From: Fragilaria radians
Taxonomy: Eukaryota; Bacillariophyta; Fragilariophyceae; Fragilariales; Fragilariaceae
Length of the DNA stretch: 41,923 bases
Assembly: GCA_900642245.1 (NCBI GenBank)
Contig: CAAAJI010000072.1
Location: forward strand, 105,235 to 147,157
Direction: 5' to 3'
Shown: positions 21,639 to 32,140 of the stretch, piece after piece
Layout of the letters: each line of letters begins with the position of its first letter
Position numbering within the stretch: the first letter of the stretch is position 1
Position numbers and translations under genes: made by a program
The notes under the pieces: model-generated
Told to the model about the DNA's origin: nothing
Seen by the model: the letters and a program-made list of their open reading frames with translations, nothing else
Databases searched by the model: none

Positions 21639-24600
21639 ATGACGCCTCCGCCCCCATTGTTTGATTCCAAAGCAGAAATAGCCCATGAAATGACACCACT
21701 TTTCATGCACAATGGACCATCCCTAGCCTCATCTTCGGAAGCGCAGTCCTTATCTTCTGATGAAACGTCACCGCCGGCGATTTTTGAGACATCCTCCAAT
21801 TCCATTGTCAACTCGAGTAATTCCCGAAAAGTCTTGTTGACTTTAACGATGGCAATCTTTCTTGTCGTCGGTTTTGTATCTTTTGCTCCTAACAAATCAA
21901 ATGTCTCCTTACCATCACCTGAACCAGAAATCCCTTTGGTTGCCTTATCAAACAGTTTCAGCTATGTTCCTCCACTACCGTTCTCCAAGCTTGATCCAAT
22001 TAGCGATTTGAATTTACTTGGTGTGGCTCGAGATGCTACCACAGGACCTCCCGGTAACATTTTCCGTTTCGATGAGATGACTGCTATCCCAACGAATAAA
22101 TGGTATCAAAATTTATTACTTCATCACGATGGGGAACCGTCCGAGCTTCAGCGTGTTTATACCATACCTTACATGATTGATTTGGCGGGCCCTATACCGG
22201 GAATGCAGCTCCATCCGAATCATATGGATGCCACTAGCAATGTCATACAATTGTCCTACGTCATATTACATGGCTTGACCTTGGGAGTTGCCAAGCGTTC
22301 TGACTTGGCAAGCACAAGCGACAAATCTCTTACCAAAGACTATTCGGTCTTGCAAACTACAGAATTAGGGATTACCATGAGCTGGGTAGGTAACGCTTTG
22401 TTTCGTCCAAACCATACTGTTTGTCTACCACAATTGTTCGATCTTACTCACACTGCAATCTCGCCTTTTCATCACCTATAGGATATTATACCCATGAGCA
22501 CTACGCTTATCCGTGGAATGCCGTATATGACCATGACCTATCCATCATCCTCTAAGATTGCGCATTCTCTTATACCAACCATTGCTGCAACTGGATCTGT
22601 TCGAGGAGATTTGCGTATTGACGGAACTATTTCTATGCCGTGCAACTCTACTCTTCCTTCGTTTCAAGTTGATCGCGAGCTGCAAGTTACGTTCGACCAT
22701 ACCGACTTTTCTTGGATCGCCTTTTTTTCCCATCCAACCATGATGCGTTGTACTCAAGAGCATCCTTCCTATGGTGGAGCTGCATTGCAATTTTCACCAC
22801 TTGAGTCCGATGTTGATCTCGTTGTCCGTGTGGCGCTTATTACCAATTGTACAGCTGGACGTAATCCCTTGTATTGTCGATGGTGGGATAGAGTTAGTCC
22901 TCTGCCAAACCACGACCATTGGATTTCTCTTTTGCGAAAACATGCATCAGTCTATCCTGGACCGAATTCTCAAGTACAATACCAAAAAGCGAAAAACGAC
23001 GATGACCAGAGCGAAACAATGTTACTTACCTTAGATTGGGATGCACAGCACATCGCATCCATGGAGGACAAAGTTGAAGATACCGAACCAATCGATCTGA
23101 TCACTTTTGCACTTCCTCATCATTTGCGCTCTCTTCAAGTAAAAGATAAGCAGTTTTGTCAACCCGTGTTGTTAGGGCATGCCTGCATTCTGACTGGGTC
23201 CAAATTAACCATTCCCCAACACCTTCCTCCAATTGGATTCCGTGCTCTTCGACCTCCAAGGCCTGAGGCGATTCCTGCACTTTCCCGTGCGATAGAAAAA
23301 GACTTTGATTTCCAAGTACCGGATTATTTTTTACGGGGAACAGGAGATACCTACTTTTCTGGGAAGATTCTTGCCAAAGTTGCAAGGATTCTCATCATCG
23401 CTGAAGAACTTCGGGAACTGTGTACCGAAGGAAACTCTGCATATATCCAAGCTTGCAAGAACTCCACTTTGGTTGATGAACAAAAGTTTGAAGAAATGCT
23501 GCAGATGCTGCGTTCTGGGGTCGAGATTTGGATAAATGGGACCGCCGAAGCACCTTTTGTGTACGATAAGGGTTGGGGTGGTTTAATCAATTGCGGATGC
23601 TACTTCAATGGCAAGACCAAATCTTGTGACAACAAGTTTCCAGATTGTCCGGCTTTTGCGGATCAAGGACTTAATTTTGGAAATGGATATTACAACGATC
23701 ATCATTTTCATTACGGATATCATATCTACGCGGCTTCGGTTGTGGCGAAATTTGATCCAGGATGGGGACGTGTACAATTCGAAGGTGTTAAATTAATGAT
23801 TCGCGACATTGCAAATCCATCTCCGAAAGATAAACGTTTCCCACTATTCCGTCACATGGATTGGTATGAAGGGCATTCTTGGGCTAGTGGAATCCCACTT
23901 CCAGCCTACCTGAATGGCCGGAATCAAGAGTCATCCAGTGAGGCGATTGCCTCCTATGAAGCTGTCGCTATCTTCGGACAAATCATGGCTGAAGCCTGGG
24001 AGGATTGCTCCGATTGCCTAGACAGTCACGAGCATATGCAAGTGTCGAAAGAAATTCGAGATGTTGGGAGACTCTTACTGGCAACTGAGATTAAGTCCAC
24101 TGATCAATACTGGCATGTGCGACTTCGGAATGAGAATGAGACACTGTATCCAAAACCATACACTCAAAATGTCGTCGGAATAATTTGGAATACAATGGCC
24201 CAGTTTCAAACCTGGTTTGGTAATGCTCCTTATCTTCCTTATGGAATCCAGCTTTTACCTATTACCCCCATATCCGAATACAGAGACGACCCAGCTTGGT
24301 TAAAGGAGATGTATACACCTTTTGCAAATGCATGCAATGAAGCCATAGGTTGCGAAAAAGACGGCTGGTCGGTTTTGCAACTAGCAATCCTTTCCTCTGT
24401 GGGTCATTTTGAAAAAGCAATGCAGCGACTTGGAAACTTATCACCTGATGTGTTTGAATCTGCAGGGGGTAACGGCCATTCTCGCACGAATACCCTTTGG
24501 TACATTGCAACAAGACCTGACGTTGAGCCCATGATATTACCTTCATCGGAATTGAAACCTATTGTTATTTCAAACAATCCTGAAGACAATAAATTCAAGC

Positions 24601-25202
24601 TTACAGACTGTGGCTCTCCTGAAACGTGTACAACTTCAGTACTCAACAATGTTGTTAGTGGATTCACTTGCCGCGACCGCATCAGCTGGTTGATTCAAAG
24701 CTTGGGGAAGTCTCAGCTGCACGCATGTGGTACCATTGGTGGTTTGGAGTTTCCGACTGAATGTGGTGGATGCTCTCCCCCTGGATGGACTCCTGATAAT
24801 GAGTTTGAAGATTCCAAAAACTGCCCCGTATGTCCCGATGAAATCTGCAATAGTGACTTGAATCGTTGTCCAAGTTTTGAACGTACATTTCTTTGTATCA
24901 AGGGTCCCAGCACTGGAGGTTGCCAGGGATTCCCTTGGCAAGAAGAACCGCAGTGTTCTGAATGTTGTGAATCTACAAATTGTCCAAGAAATGTGGTAAA
25001 TGTGAACAAAAAGGTCATTGATCCTTCTGTATGTCCACCTTGTGCTCCGGATGTTTGCAAGAAAAGTTTATGTCCTGCCAACATTGCTCCATACTATTGT
25101 ACAGCTGGCCGAGCCCACGGAGGCTGCGCTCCACGCGGTTGGGATTTAGATGCTGGTGATTGCACCGAATGTTGTACAGTGTTACCAGACTGTAGTAAAT
25201 AA
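21639..25202 (+). CDS. GH81 endo-1,3-beta-glucanase, membrane-anchored, with Cys-rich tail
   Basis: Two exons: 21639-22385 and 22482-25202, separated by a 96-nt intron (GTAGGT...CTATAG) in phase 0; 1155 residues. Without splicing a TAG at 22479-22481 would stop the frame, but that TAG is the acceptor itself, and the two halves are in the same frame and of one family. A single hydrophobic segment at ~65-82 after an acidic, Ser-rich N-terminus suggests a type II anchor with the enzyme outside or in the lumen. GH81 signatures: LIRGMPYMTMTY early, DWYEGHSWASG (Asp709, expected acid) and NQESSSEA (Glu732/Glu736, expected base). The C-terminal ~240 residues hold repeated Cys-rich units (CPxCxPDxC, GGCxPxGW, CCE). 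GH81 enzymes cut beta-1,3-glucan; in a diatom the candidate substrate is chrysolaminarin or wall callose (inference). Confidence 0.93.
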
Positions 25203-26835
25203 CTTTTCGACAATTGATGATAACCATATATATTTATTCAGCATGCTGTGACAGTATCTTCAGACAGACGCTATAAACTGGGAATGAATGTTTGATAACC
25301 TGCTACCAAACTTGAGACTGAAATAAAAAAGTCAATTTTTATGTTACCAAGACACTGGCGTTACAAACTGATTTTACTTTGCCATTTAGTTTAGGTCACG
25401 CATGTCATGAAATTATCCTAGGTTTGACAGATGAAATATTACAATTAAACAGTTTGATTGAAGCTTTTGACGGCAAGTTTTCCTCTTGCAACATAGCAAT
25501 CTTTCAGCAAAGAGGCAAAAAAATCCAATTAATTCTAGCACATAGATAACATGTTTTCCAAAAACGAATATATCTAGTGATACCAATAAGGTTCATGTTA
25601 CCGTCGAAGCTCATTGAGGTCCTTAAATGACTCCAAACAGATTGATTACTTTGTTTCAAATTGTACATGATCTACTTCTTAAAACTAAGTAACAAAACCA
25701 ACATTTGCCGTTCGTTGCAGTCACTCCTGCATTATTGCATTATTCAAAGCCAGAAAAGCTTATTTCAGAAATGTTCTGTTCTATCTTCAAATACCAGTGC
25801 TATTGCCCTTACATTGGATAGTCAAAATGGAAAGCGATATTCCTCTACAGGATTTATTGGGATCATAAGGGTGTTTCCGTTAGAATTATGTACCAATAGG
25901 GCAAAACACACTCTGAAGCTCAATTTTGTAATTGCATTACACTGCGGTGTAAACAAGTGATCCAAGCATGCAAGCAAAGTATCATTGATAAAATTGATGA
26001 AGAACATGTATAAAGCTTGCGAGGGTTTCATATTTTGTATTCACATTCTTACTCTATACACCTAAACGACGTTTTGTCATCATAGTAGAAGGCCACTGAT
26101 GAAAGACAAATTTTTATTTATTTGATAGTCCTAATGACATCAGTGGACTCCCAATAAGAATTTGCTACATCAGAACAGGAGGGTATGTGTGTCTGTGTGT
26201 TTACTAAAACCTTTTGAGAGAGCTCGTGGCAAGTTAGGGGGCATTAGAACTACTTGTTTTGAAAATGACAAGATATCAGAGCTTGCGGTGTAAATTTTTT
26301 TTATAGTAGCATTGGTTGTTGGCACTTGCTTTGTTTTGTAACTATGATTACTAAAGGTATCATTTTCATAAATCGAACCTTCAGTGTCTGGTTAAGAAAT
26401 GTGCAACAAGAATTTTGACATGGATCTTGTCGCAAATCTTTTCATGAATACAATTTAAGGTATTGTATGGTAAACACTTGTCTATTATATGATTTGACCT
26501 CAAAATAGCATTGATGTCGGTGGTGTAGAATACCTAAGAGAAGAACTGTTTTGTTGACCTTATCACAATTATACAAATATATAAAAATTATCAAGCCTTG
26601 GCATGGGAAACGTAAGAATTAAAAATGCAGAAGTGTTTACTCCTTGTTTTCATGAACTAAGTTGTTTTCCTAGTGATTTTGTTGTTGTAGCAGAATATAA
26701 CTACTGTTGCAGCTGTTAAGCGTTTTGGTGAGTCAAAGTAGTCAAGACCGTTTGCTTCATATATTGTGCAATTTACTAGTTTGTTTGGGATTTTTGCAGA
26801 CAAAACATTTTTATATCCCGAAGAATTCTTTTACG
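25203..26835. other. Intergenic, no gene seen
   Basis: About 1.6 kb between the GH81 stop and the PDI-like start, both on the plus strand. AT-rich; a 99-codon frame at 25661-25960 (+) overlaps a 69-codon frame on the other strand and neither looks protein-like. No RNA gene or repeat was recognised. The terminal part should hold the promoter of the next gene. Confidence 0.45.
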
Positions 26836-27669
26836 ATGAGATTTCGTTATAGTCTTGCATTTTTTGTAGCAATGCTCCGATCGATTGCTGGTGATGTTCT
26901 TCAATTGACTGTAGAGAATTTTCAATCCATGATTGACAATAAGATTGTATTTCTATTGTATTATGCTCCCTGGGTACGTGAACGATTATACGATTTTTCA
27001 AGAATCATGTCTTAAAGATGATGTATCGTTGGTTTCAATTTAGTATAGGTATCTGTCTAATATAGATTCGTTCCTTTTATTGACACACAGTGCGAACATT
27101 CGAAATTAATTCTTCCCGAATGGAAACGTTTGAGTGAGGACATTGCATCATCTTCCAATTTCGTCATTGGTCAGATAGATTGTACGACACGAAAGGAGCG
27201 AAAGCTTTGTGACGAGCATCGCATTTGGAACTTCCCAACAGTCCGATATGGATCACCATCCTCTGAGAGTCGTACGATATCCAATCAATTATCAACCTAT
27301 GAGGGAGGTCGAACCTATCGTGACTTGTCCAAATTTATGGATAATTATTTGTCACAACCCATATGTTCTCCTACGGCAATCGATTCCTGTACAGATTCGA
27401 ATGTACGACAGAAACTTCAATCTTGGAATAATCTTTCTACCACAGAGATTGAGGACCTGATTAGGGAGCAAACCAACAAACTTCGTCAAAGCAAGAATGT
27501 GATGGAACAAGCTGCGAAAGACTTCGAACAACGTTATGATGAGCTAGTAGCTGTTCGCGATTCCAAAATACAAGAGGTTAGAGATTCAGGTCTTACTTCA
27601 GCCCAATCCATATTAAACTTTCGAATGGAATCTAGGAATTCGACCACTACAATAAAGGATGAACTATAA
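26836..27669 (+). CDS. Short ER thioredoxin-fold (PDI-like) protein with CxxS site and KDEL tail
   Basis: Two exons: 26836-26973 and 27091-27669, with a 117-nt GT-AG intron in phase 0; 238 residues. The ATG at 26836 gives a signal peptide (MRFRYSLAFFVAMLRSIAG). The thioredoxin fold follows: VENFQSMIDNKIVFLLYYAPW, then C47EHS50 in place of the usual CGHC, then KLILPEWKRL, IGQIDCT and the cis-Pro loop NFPTVRYG. The active-site Cys is the first residue of exon 2. The C-terminal third is a charged coiled coil (STTEIEDLIREQTNKL ... ERYDELVAVRDS-like), ending exactly in KDEL, an ER retrieval signal. A CxxS site lacks the resolving Cys, so the protein should bind or isomerise clients rather than oxidise them; this is family-based inference (as for ERp44-type proteins). 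A further Cys pair lies near residues 145-155 (ICSPTAIDSC). Confidence 0.85.
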
Positions 27670-27807
27670 AACGTTGCCATTCATAACTTATACTATTTCA
27701 AGCGCCTTAACGTGGGAACATTAGGAAAGACATATCTCCAAAATACATGAAAGAAACCAAAAGATTATATGAAAACAATAAACATTTCACAATTCCCGTG
27801 GATTAGG

Positions 27808-28722
27808 CTAGGCCACGATAGGCAAATCCAATCCATGATCACGACACAACTCTTCTAGCTTTCTCGTATACTCTGATTGAGCATGTTGGGCCTCTTTGGA
27901 TAGCTCGTATGTTGCTTCAAAGATACCATGTCCAATTCGTACAAATCTCCACAAACGTCCCATAAGTAGCAAGGCAACAACAAGCTCCATATTGCTATCT
28001 TGAAATGCCATGTAGATCAATTCAAATACGAGAGATGCCGTAACTACAAAAAGATCGAGACAATAGAAGAAATTTCCACAAAACTTCCTAGGGCCACACA
28101 CCACCATCAACACCACCAATTCCAATAAAAATGTCGACAATATAAATAATGTCATTCCTCTCAACACGTTATGAATAACATGGATGGCAGGATACCGATG
28201 AGGATCACAGGTTGCTGCTACATCCATCAGGGGGGTGTATCCCGAAGCACATGACAACATGGACTCTTCTTCCGAGGACGACTCCATGTATCGTCGTAAT
28301 TGATTTTCATTTTCGTCCATTGGACAACAGGATATGCCATCTCGTTCTACCCAACGACATTCAGGATATTCAGCACTCAAATGTAATTCCACAAATAAAA
28401 TGATAACATCCAACAACAACAATAACATGAGTCCCAATGTTACAGGAGTTCCATGAATAACATGTAATACCTTGGCTTGCCAAGATTCTTCACCCTGAGT
28501 GTCATATACATGACGACGTTCATCCAAATTTGAAGGTATCTGAAAGGCAGGATTCTGTTGTGATGTTCGAATATAGGAGCTGTGGCTTTTATCATTGTTG
28601 TTGTTGACAATGTCATAGTCGTCGTCATTGTTGTTATTATTCTTGTTGTGACTTACAGTTTCGATATTATTCTCCTGTACAAGACTATCTTGTTGCTGAT
28701 ATTCCGATTTTGGAGAGTCCAT
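27808..28722 (-). CDS. HVCN1: Voltage-gated proton channel, Hv1-like
   Basis: Single-exon protein of 304 residues made of a voltage-sensor domain without a pore domain. The cytosolic N-terminus (~1-90) has an Asn/Asp low-complexity tract. S1 reads LLLLLDVIILFVEL, with Asp105 at the place of the Hv1 selectivity Asp. S2 contains Glu201 in FLLELVVLMVV, S3 has Asp223 (YCLDLFVVTASLVFEL), and S4 reads GRLWRFVRIGHG with Arg256, Arg259 and Arg262 spaced by three, the Hv1 pattern. The C-terminal ~30 residues form a coiled coil (YELSKEAQHAQSEYTRKLEEL), the usual dimer interface. The S1-S2 loop is long (~65 residues) and holds six Cys, so it may be disulfide-bonded outside the cell. Family role: voltage- and pH-gated proton efflux for cytosolic pH control. 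It is convergent with the PDI-like gene across 138 bp. Confidence 0.88.
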   Translation of the reverse strand: MDSPKSEYQQQDSLVQENNIETVSHNKNNNNNDDDYDIVNNNNDKSHSSYIRTSQQNPAFQIPSNLDERRHVYDTQGEESWQAKVLHVIHGTPVTLGLMLLLLLDVIILFVELHLSAEYPECRWVERDGISCCPMDENENQLRRYMESSSEEESMLSCASGYTPLMDVAATCDPHRYPAIHVIHNVLRGMTLFILSTFLLELVVLMVVCGPRKFCGNFFYCLDLFVVTASLVFELIYMAFQDSNMELVVALLLMGRLWRFVRIGHGIFEATYELSKEAQHAQSEYTRKLEELCRDHGLDLPIVA

Positions 28723-29780
28723 GTTAATTTGTTTCTGATGGACGGTTGATGGTTTGGTTGTTTCGTTCGTTTGTTCTTTGGTTGGTAGGTAGAGAAAGTT
28801 TTCAACACAAAGAAGAACAATTCAATATTACTTGATGGATTCTCTGTTCTCCAACGGTTTTTGTGAGAACCGACTAAGAATACTAGGGTTAGAGTTATCT
28901 AAAACGATTTTCCTCTTTGTAGTTTTAACGAGATTGCTTGCGCATTCTAATTTCCATTCATCCTTTTTGCCTTACATCTTCCCCAAGACTTCATATCAAT
29001 CTGAATGCGTGTGGTTGGATGATGCATCTAGGTCCTTGCATGAAAAACCCCCCCTCCACAAATGTATGACACTTGAATCTCCAAGATATCATCCAGAACA
29101 TTTTGCAATGATGTTATATCATTGTTTTCTTGTTTTTTCATTTGCATTATTTGAGTGATGAAAACCTCATTGGAATAGTTTTTAAGAACAGGGAGACGAC
29201 GAGACGGCATATCGTATTGGAATAAAATATTGTACTGTATACTCATTGTTACTATTTGGTAAATATTCCGCAGGCGGTAGTGGATATACGACTAGTACAG
29301 AATATGGAATCTTGAACAAGGGAGTGGCTATGTGAGGCACAAAGAGTACCATCGTCCCTTTTCCTTTTGTTTCTGGAATAGTAGCAAAGATATATTGTCT
29401 TGGGGTCGTATAACGTCGACATTGATTAGTTGATAGATTGTTAGAACAGCTTAGGTGCCAGTTCTTCCTCTTTTGGACTTCCAGTTCCGTTTGGGTTGTC
29501 GTTACTTTGGTCCATTATCTCTTATACTACGAAGTATAGAAATCTTGTTCCTATTTTCTACGAACTTTGATATACTGAACACTACGTTTCGCACCTTTTG
29601 TCGGCTGTTCCTACTATTGCACCAAAATTGTTGGAGTAAGAAATCCAAAGCTATCATTTCTTAATTTCTAATTTTGAACGATTGCAAGATCATAAAGACT
29701 TTACACTCTTTGATATAGTTGCTTGAAGAGAAGTACCAACGAACATTCGAGTATAAGAAGAAATATTTTCTCTGAGAAAC
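28723..29780. promoter_or_regulatory. Divergent upstream region, Hv1 / RRM gene
   Basis: About 1.06 kb between the divergent starts of the Hv1-like (minus) and RRM (plus) genes; both promoters must lie here. A 108-codon frame at 28832-29158 (+) begins with ATG but has no domain or protein-like composition and lies in the Hv1 upstream DNA, so it is not called. The stretch before 29781 is purine-rich (AGTATAAGAAGAAAT). Confidence 0.4.
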
Positions 29781-31126
29781 ATGGCTTCGTTGGATTGGGC
29801 TGCAGAATCTTCGGACGAAGAAGACGAAGACGATGACCAAGCTGTTATCTCTCCCGATAAGATTGAGACTGCTAGTCATGATAACAACAACAACGACGAC
29901 GGTGTCTCCAGTATGTATACGAATAACATTTCGACTTCACCACTCGAAGACGCCAATGGCGGGAGCGGTGACTACAACAACGACGACCCGAAGAATCAAG
30001 CTTCGGCATCGTCACGTCGTCGCAAGCCTATAGTCTTTCCAGAAAATCCACCGTATACTGCTTTTGTTGGGAATTTGGCGTTCTCTGTTCAGGATCCCAA
30101 GGTATTTGCGGATGCCATTTCAGATTTGGTCCGCTCTCGATTTGGTGACGAAATTGTCATTACCGCGCAACGAGTTGCTGTGGATCGTCAGGATGGAAAT
30201 AGGCACAAGGGATTTGGATACGTTGAAGTAGAAACATTGGAACACGTGAGTATACCAATGTGACGTTTCTTGATGATCATAAAATCTCACCACGCATATT
30301 TATTCCATCCGTCTCTAACGTTGCCTAATTCTTCTTCCTGCAGTTGAAATCAGTTTTAAAACTGGATGATGGAAAATCTTCGATTGCTGGAAGAATCATT
30401 CATTTAGATGTGGCTCAGCCTTCGAATAACACAATCTCTAGGCAACCCTCTAGAACTAATTCGTTTACAGCAGGATCAAATGACACCGCAATTGATGGAT
30501 CCAAATTTCAAGGAGGTCGATACAACAAGCAGTCCTCGAAAACATACCGTCGTAGAGAGTCCAGTGACTCTATACGTTCTTCTGGGAGCAATCACAACAC
30601 CACAGCATCAGCACCCGCTTCGTCTGCTGTTGGCAACTTGGGGGAGAGACCTGCCTTGAAGTTACAGCCTCGTAGACAATCGGATAATGTCTCTTCTACT
30701 TCTTCTCCTGCTGTCTCCAGTACCCAGCGCTCCACCTCAAGTACTATTTTTGGGGGCGCCAAGCCTCGCGATGAAGAATCTTGGGAGCGTCGCAACTCAT
30801 CTTCGAATCGATCACGGCCAGTTGCCTCGACGCAATCATCCCGACAGAAGAACGATGGACAGGCAGACTCCACAGGACCTGCTAGAACTGCTCCGAAGGA
30901 AAAATTTCAAGATCGCAAACCAATGCAGCGACATCGTAGCAAAGTTGACACACAACAGCCACAGTCTCAGGCAACGCCTGCTCCCAAGAAGCCAGAGTTC
31001 ACTAAGAAGAAGCCTCCCATTGTTTCTGAAACCGCCGCCAAGACAACTGGGAAGAATGAGAGTAACAAGAATATCACGTATGGGAATAAGTTTGCGGCTC
31101 TCGGATTTGACTCCGATGATGATTGA
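29781..31126 (+). CDS. RRM RNA-binding protein, eIF4B/eIF4H-like
   Basis: Two exons: 29781-30245 and 30344-31126, with a 98-nt GT-AG intron (polypyrimidine CTTCTTCCTGCAG acceptor) in phase 0; 415 residues. The N-terminal ~75 residues are acidic (SSDEEDEDDD). The single RRM starts with PPYTAFVGNLAF (RNP2, ~90-101), carries HKGFGYVEVE (RNP1) and ends near IIHLDVAQP (~180). The rest is a low-complexity tail rich in Ser, Arg, Gln and Pro with basic patches, ending in NKFAALGFDSDDD. The PPYTAFVGNL entry and the arrangement of one RRM plus a disordered basic tail resemble eIF4B/eIF4H, which stimulate the eIF4A helicase in translation initiation. The intron cuts the RRM between beta-3 and helix 2. 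Function is inferred; another RRM cofactor is possible. Confidence 0.8.
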
Positions 31127-31638
31127 GAGCCTTGTCTGCGAAGAAGGGAAGATTGCAGCCAAGTATTATGATCTCATTTGATGGTGTGAATGTTATCAGG
31201 ACTTTTAAATTTATTTAAATAGAATGCGATACGCAAACTATATTCCGCTTAGTAGTCGAATATAGACTGTTGGGACTTGAAATTGATAATTCGGCAATAG
31301 TGTAAGATTGCTTAAGTATTACAAATGATTTTGCTGACTACTAAAATTCAATTGAAACATCTTAAATTGAAAATATGATGATTATTTACATTTTCTAGTC
31401 CCTATTCAATTGTGACGCCTTTGATCCTCTTGAATAGGATCAAACTCCCTACGTACACAAACACTCAAATCTCCTACTCATCCAGACGTCCATAATAATC
31501 CCATGATGCAAGGGAGGGAGGAAAGAGTATAGTATTACCACGAGGTCCTCTCACAACACTGATTTTTGCTCCATCGTCATGACGCTCCCTCTTTTTGCTT
31601 TCCGCATTCCCCCCTCCCCTCCCATTATAATGGTCCTT
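31127..31638. other. Convergent 3' spacer with nested inverted repeats
   Basis: About 510 bp between the stops of the RRM gene (plus) and the NF-YB gene (minus), so mostly 3' UTRs. At 31401-31442 two inverted repeats overlap: CCTATTCAA (31401-31409) with TTGAATAGG (31430-31438), and TGATCCT (31422-31428) with AGGATCA (31436-31442). They cannot both form at once in RNA. Confidence 0.5.
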
Positions 31639-32140
31639 TCATTCCATACGATTCGTACTAGCACCACCACCAGGTTTGTCTGGTTTGTCACCTCTGACTG
31701 CCTCTCGATATTTGGCCAGATACAATTTTAGGGGTTCGACGTACTTATCAAAGCCAAGAGTGGACATGGCCCATAACAAATCATCTCCATTGATTGTCTT
31801 GCGCTTTTCCTGCAAACACTTATCACTTGCTTCCGAGGTAATAAAGGAGATAAATTCAGAGACACATTCTTGAACAGTCTCCTTCGAATCCTTGGCAATT
31901 TTGGCATTTTCGGGCAATGTATTTTTCATAATTCGAGCAATGTTGGCAATAGGCAAATAACGATCCTGTATTGGAAAAATTATAACAAAACACCAATTGA
32001 GCCCTTTTCAATTCCAACAAAAGCTGTTATGATTCATCATAACTCACCTGTTCACGAATTTCTTCATAATCATCTCCAGGAGGTACTTTCGAATCAGCAA
32101 TTGCTGATGAATTATCCATGGGTATGGTTGGAGATGACAT
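31639..32140 (-). CDS. NFYB: CCAAT-binding factor subunit NF-YB (HAP3/CBF-A)
   Basis: Two exons on the minus strand: 32140-32048 and 31965-31639, with an 82-nt GT-AG intron in phase 0; 139 residues. The exon junction rebuilds the family's core entry, EIREQ|DRYLPIANIARIMK, which fixes the splice. The histone-fold domain spans residues ~32-125: LPIANIARIMKNTLPENAKI, AKDSKETVQECVSEFISFIT, SEASDKCLQEKRKTINGDDL and LWAMSTLGFDKYVEPLKLYL. This is the H2B-like subunit that pairs with NF-YC and recruits NF-YA to CCAAT boxes. NDDLLWAM-type sequence is the canonical helix alpha-2/alpha-3 region. The N-terminal 30 residues are short and unstructured, and the tail after the fold is only about 15 residues, so this is close to a minimal NF-YB. 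Confidence 0.97.

Noticed and set aside
22479..22481. In-frame TAG splitting the GH81 gene into two ORFs or a pseudogene
   Set aside because: The TAG forms the acceptor of a 96-nt GT-AG intron (22386-22481); both halves are in the same frame and join within one family domain.
28832..29158. 108-codon ATG-started frame upstream of Hv1
   Set aside because: Hydrophobic and Cys-rich without a family pattern; overlaps the expected promoter region.
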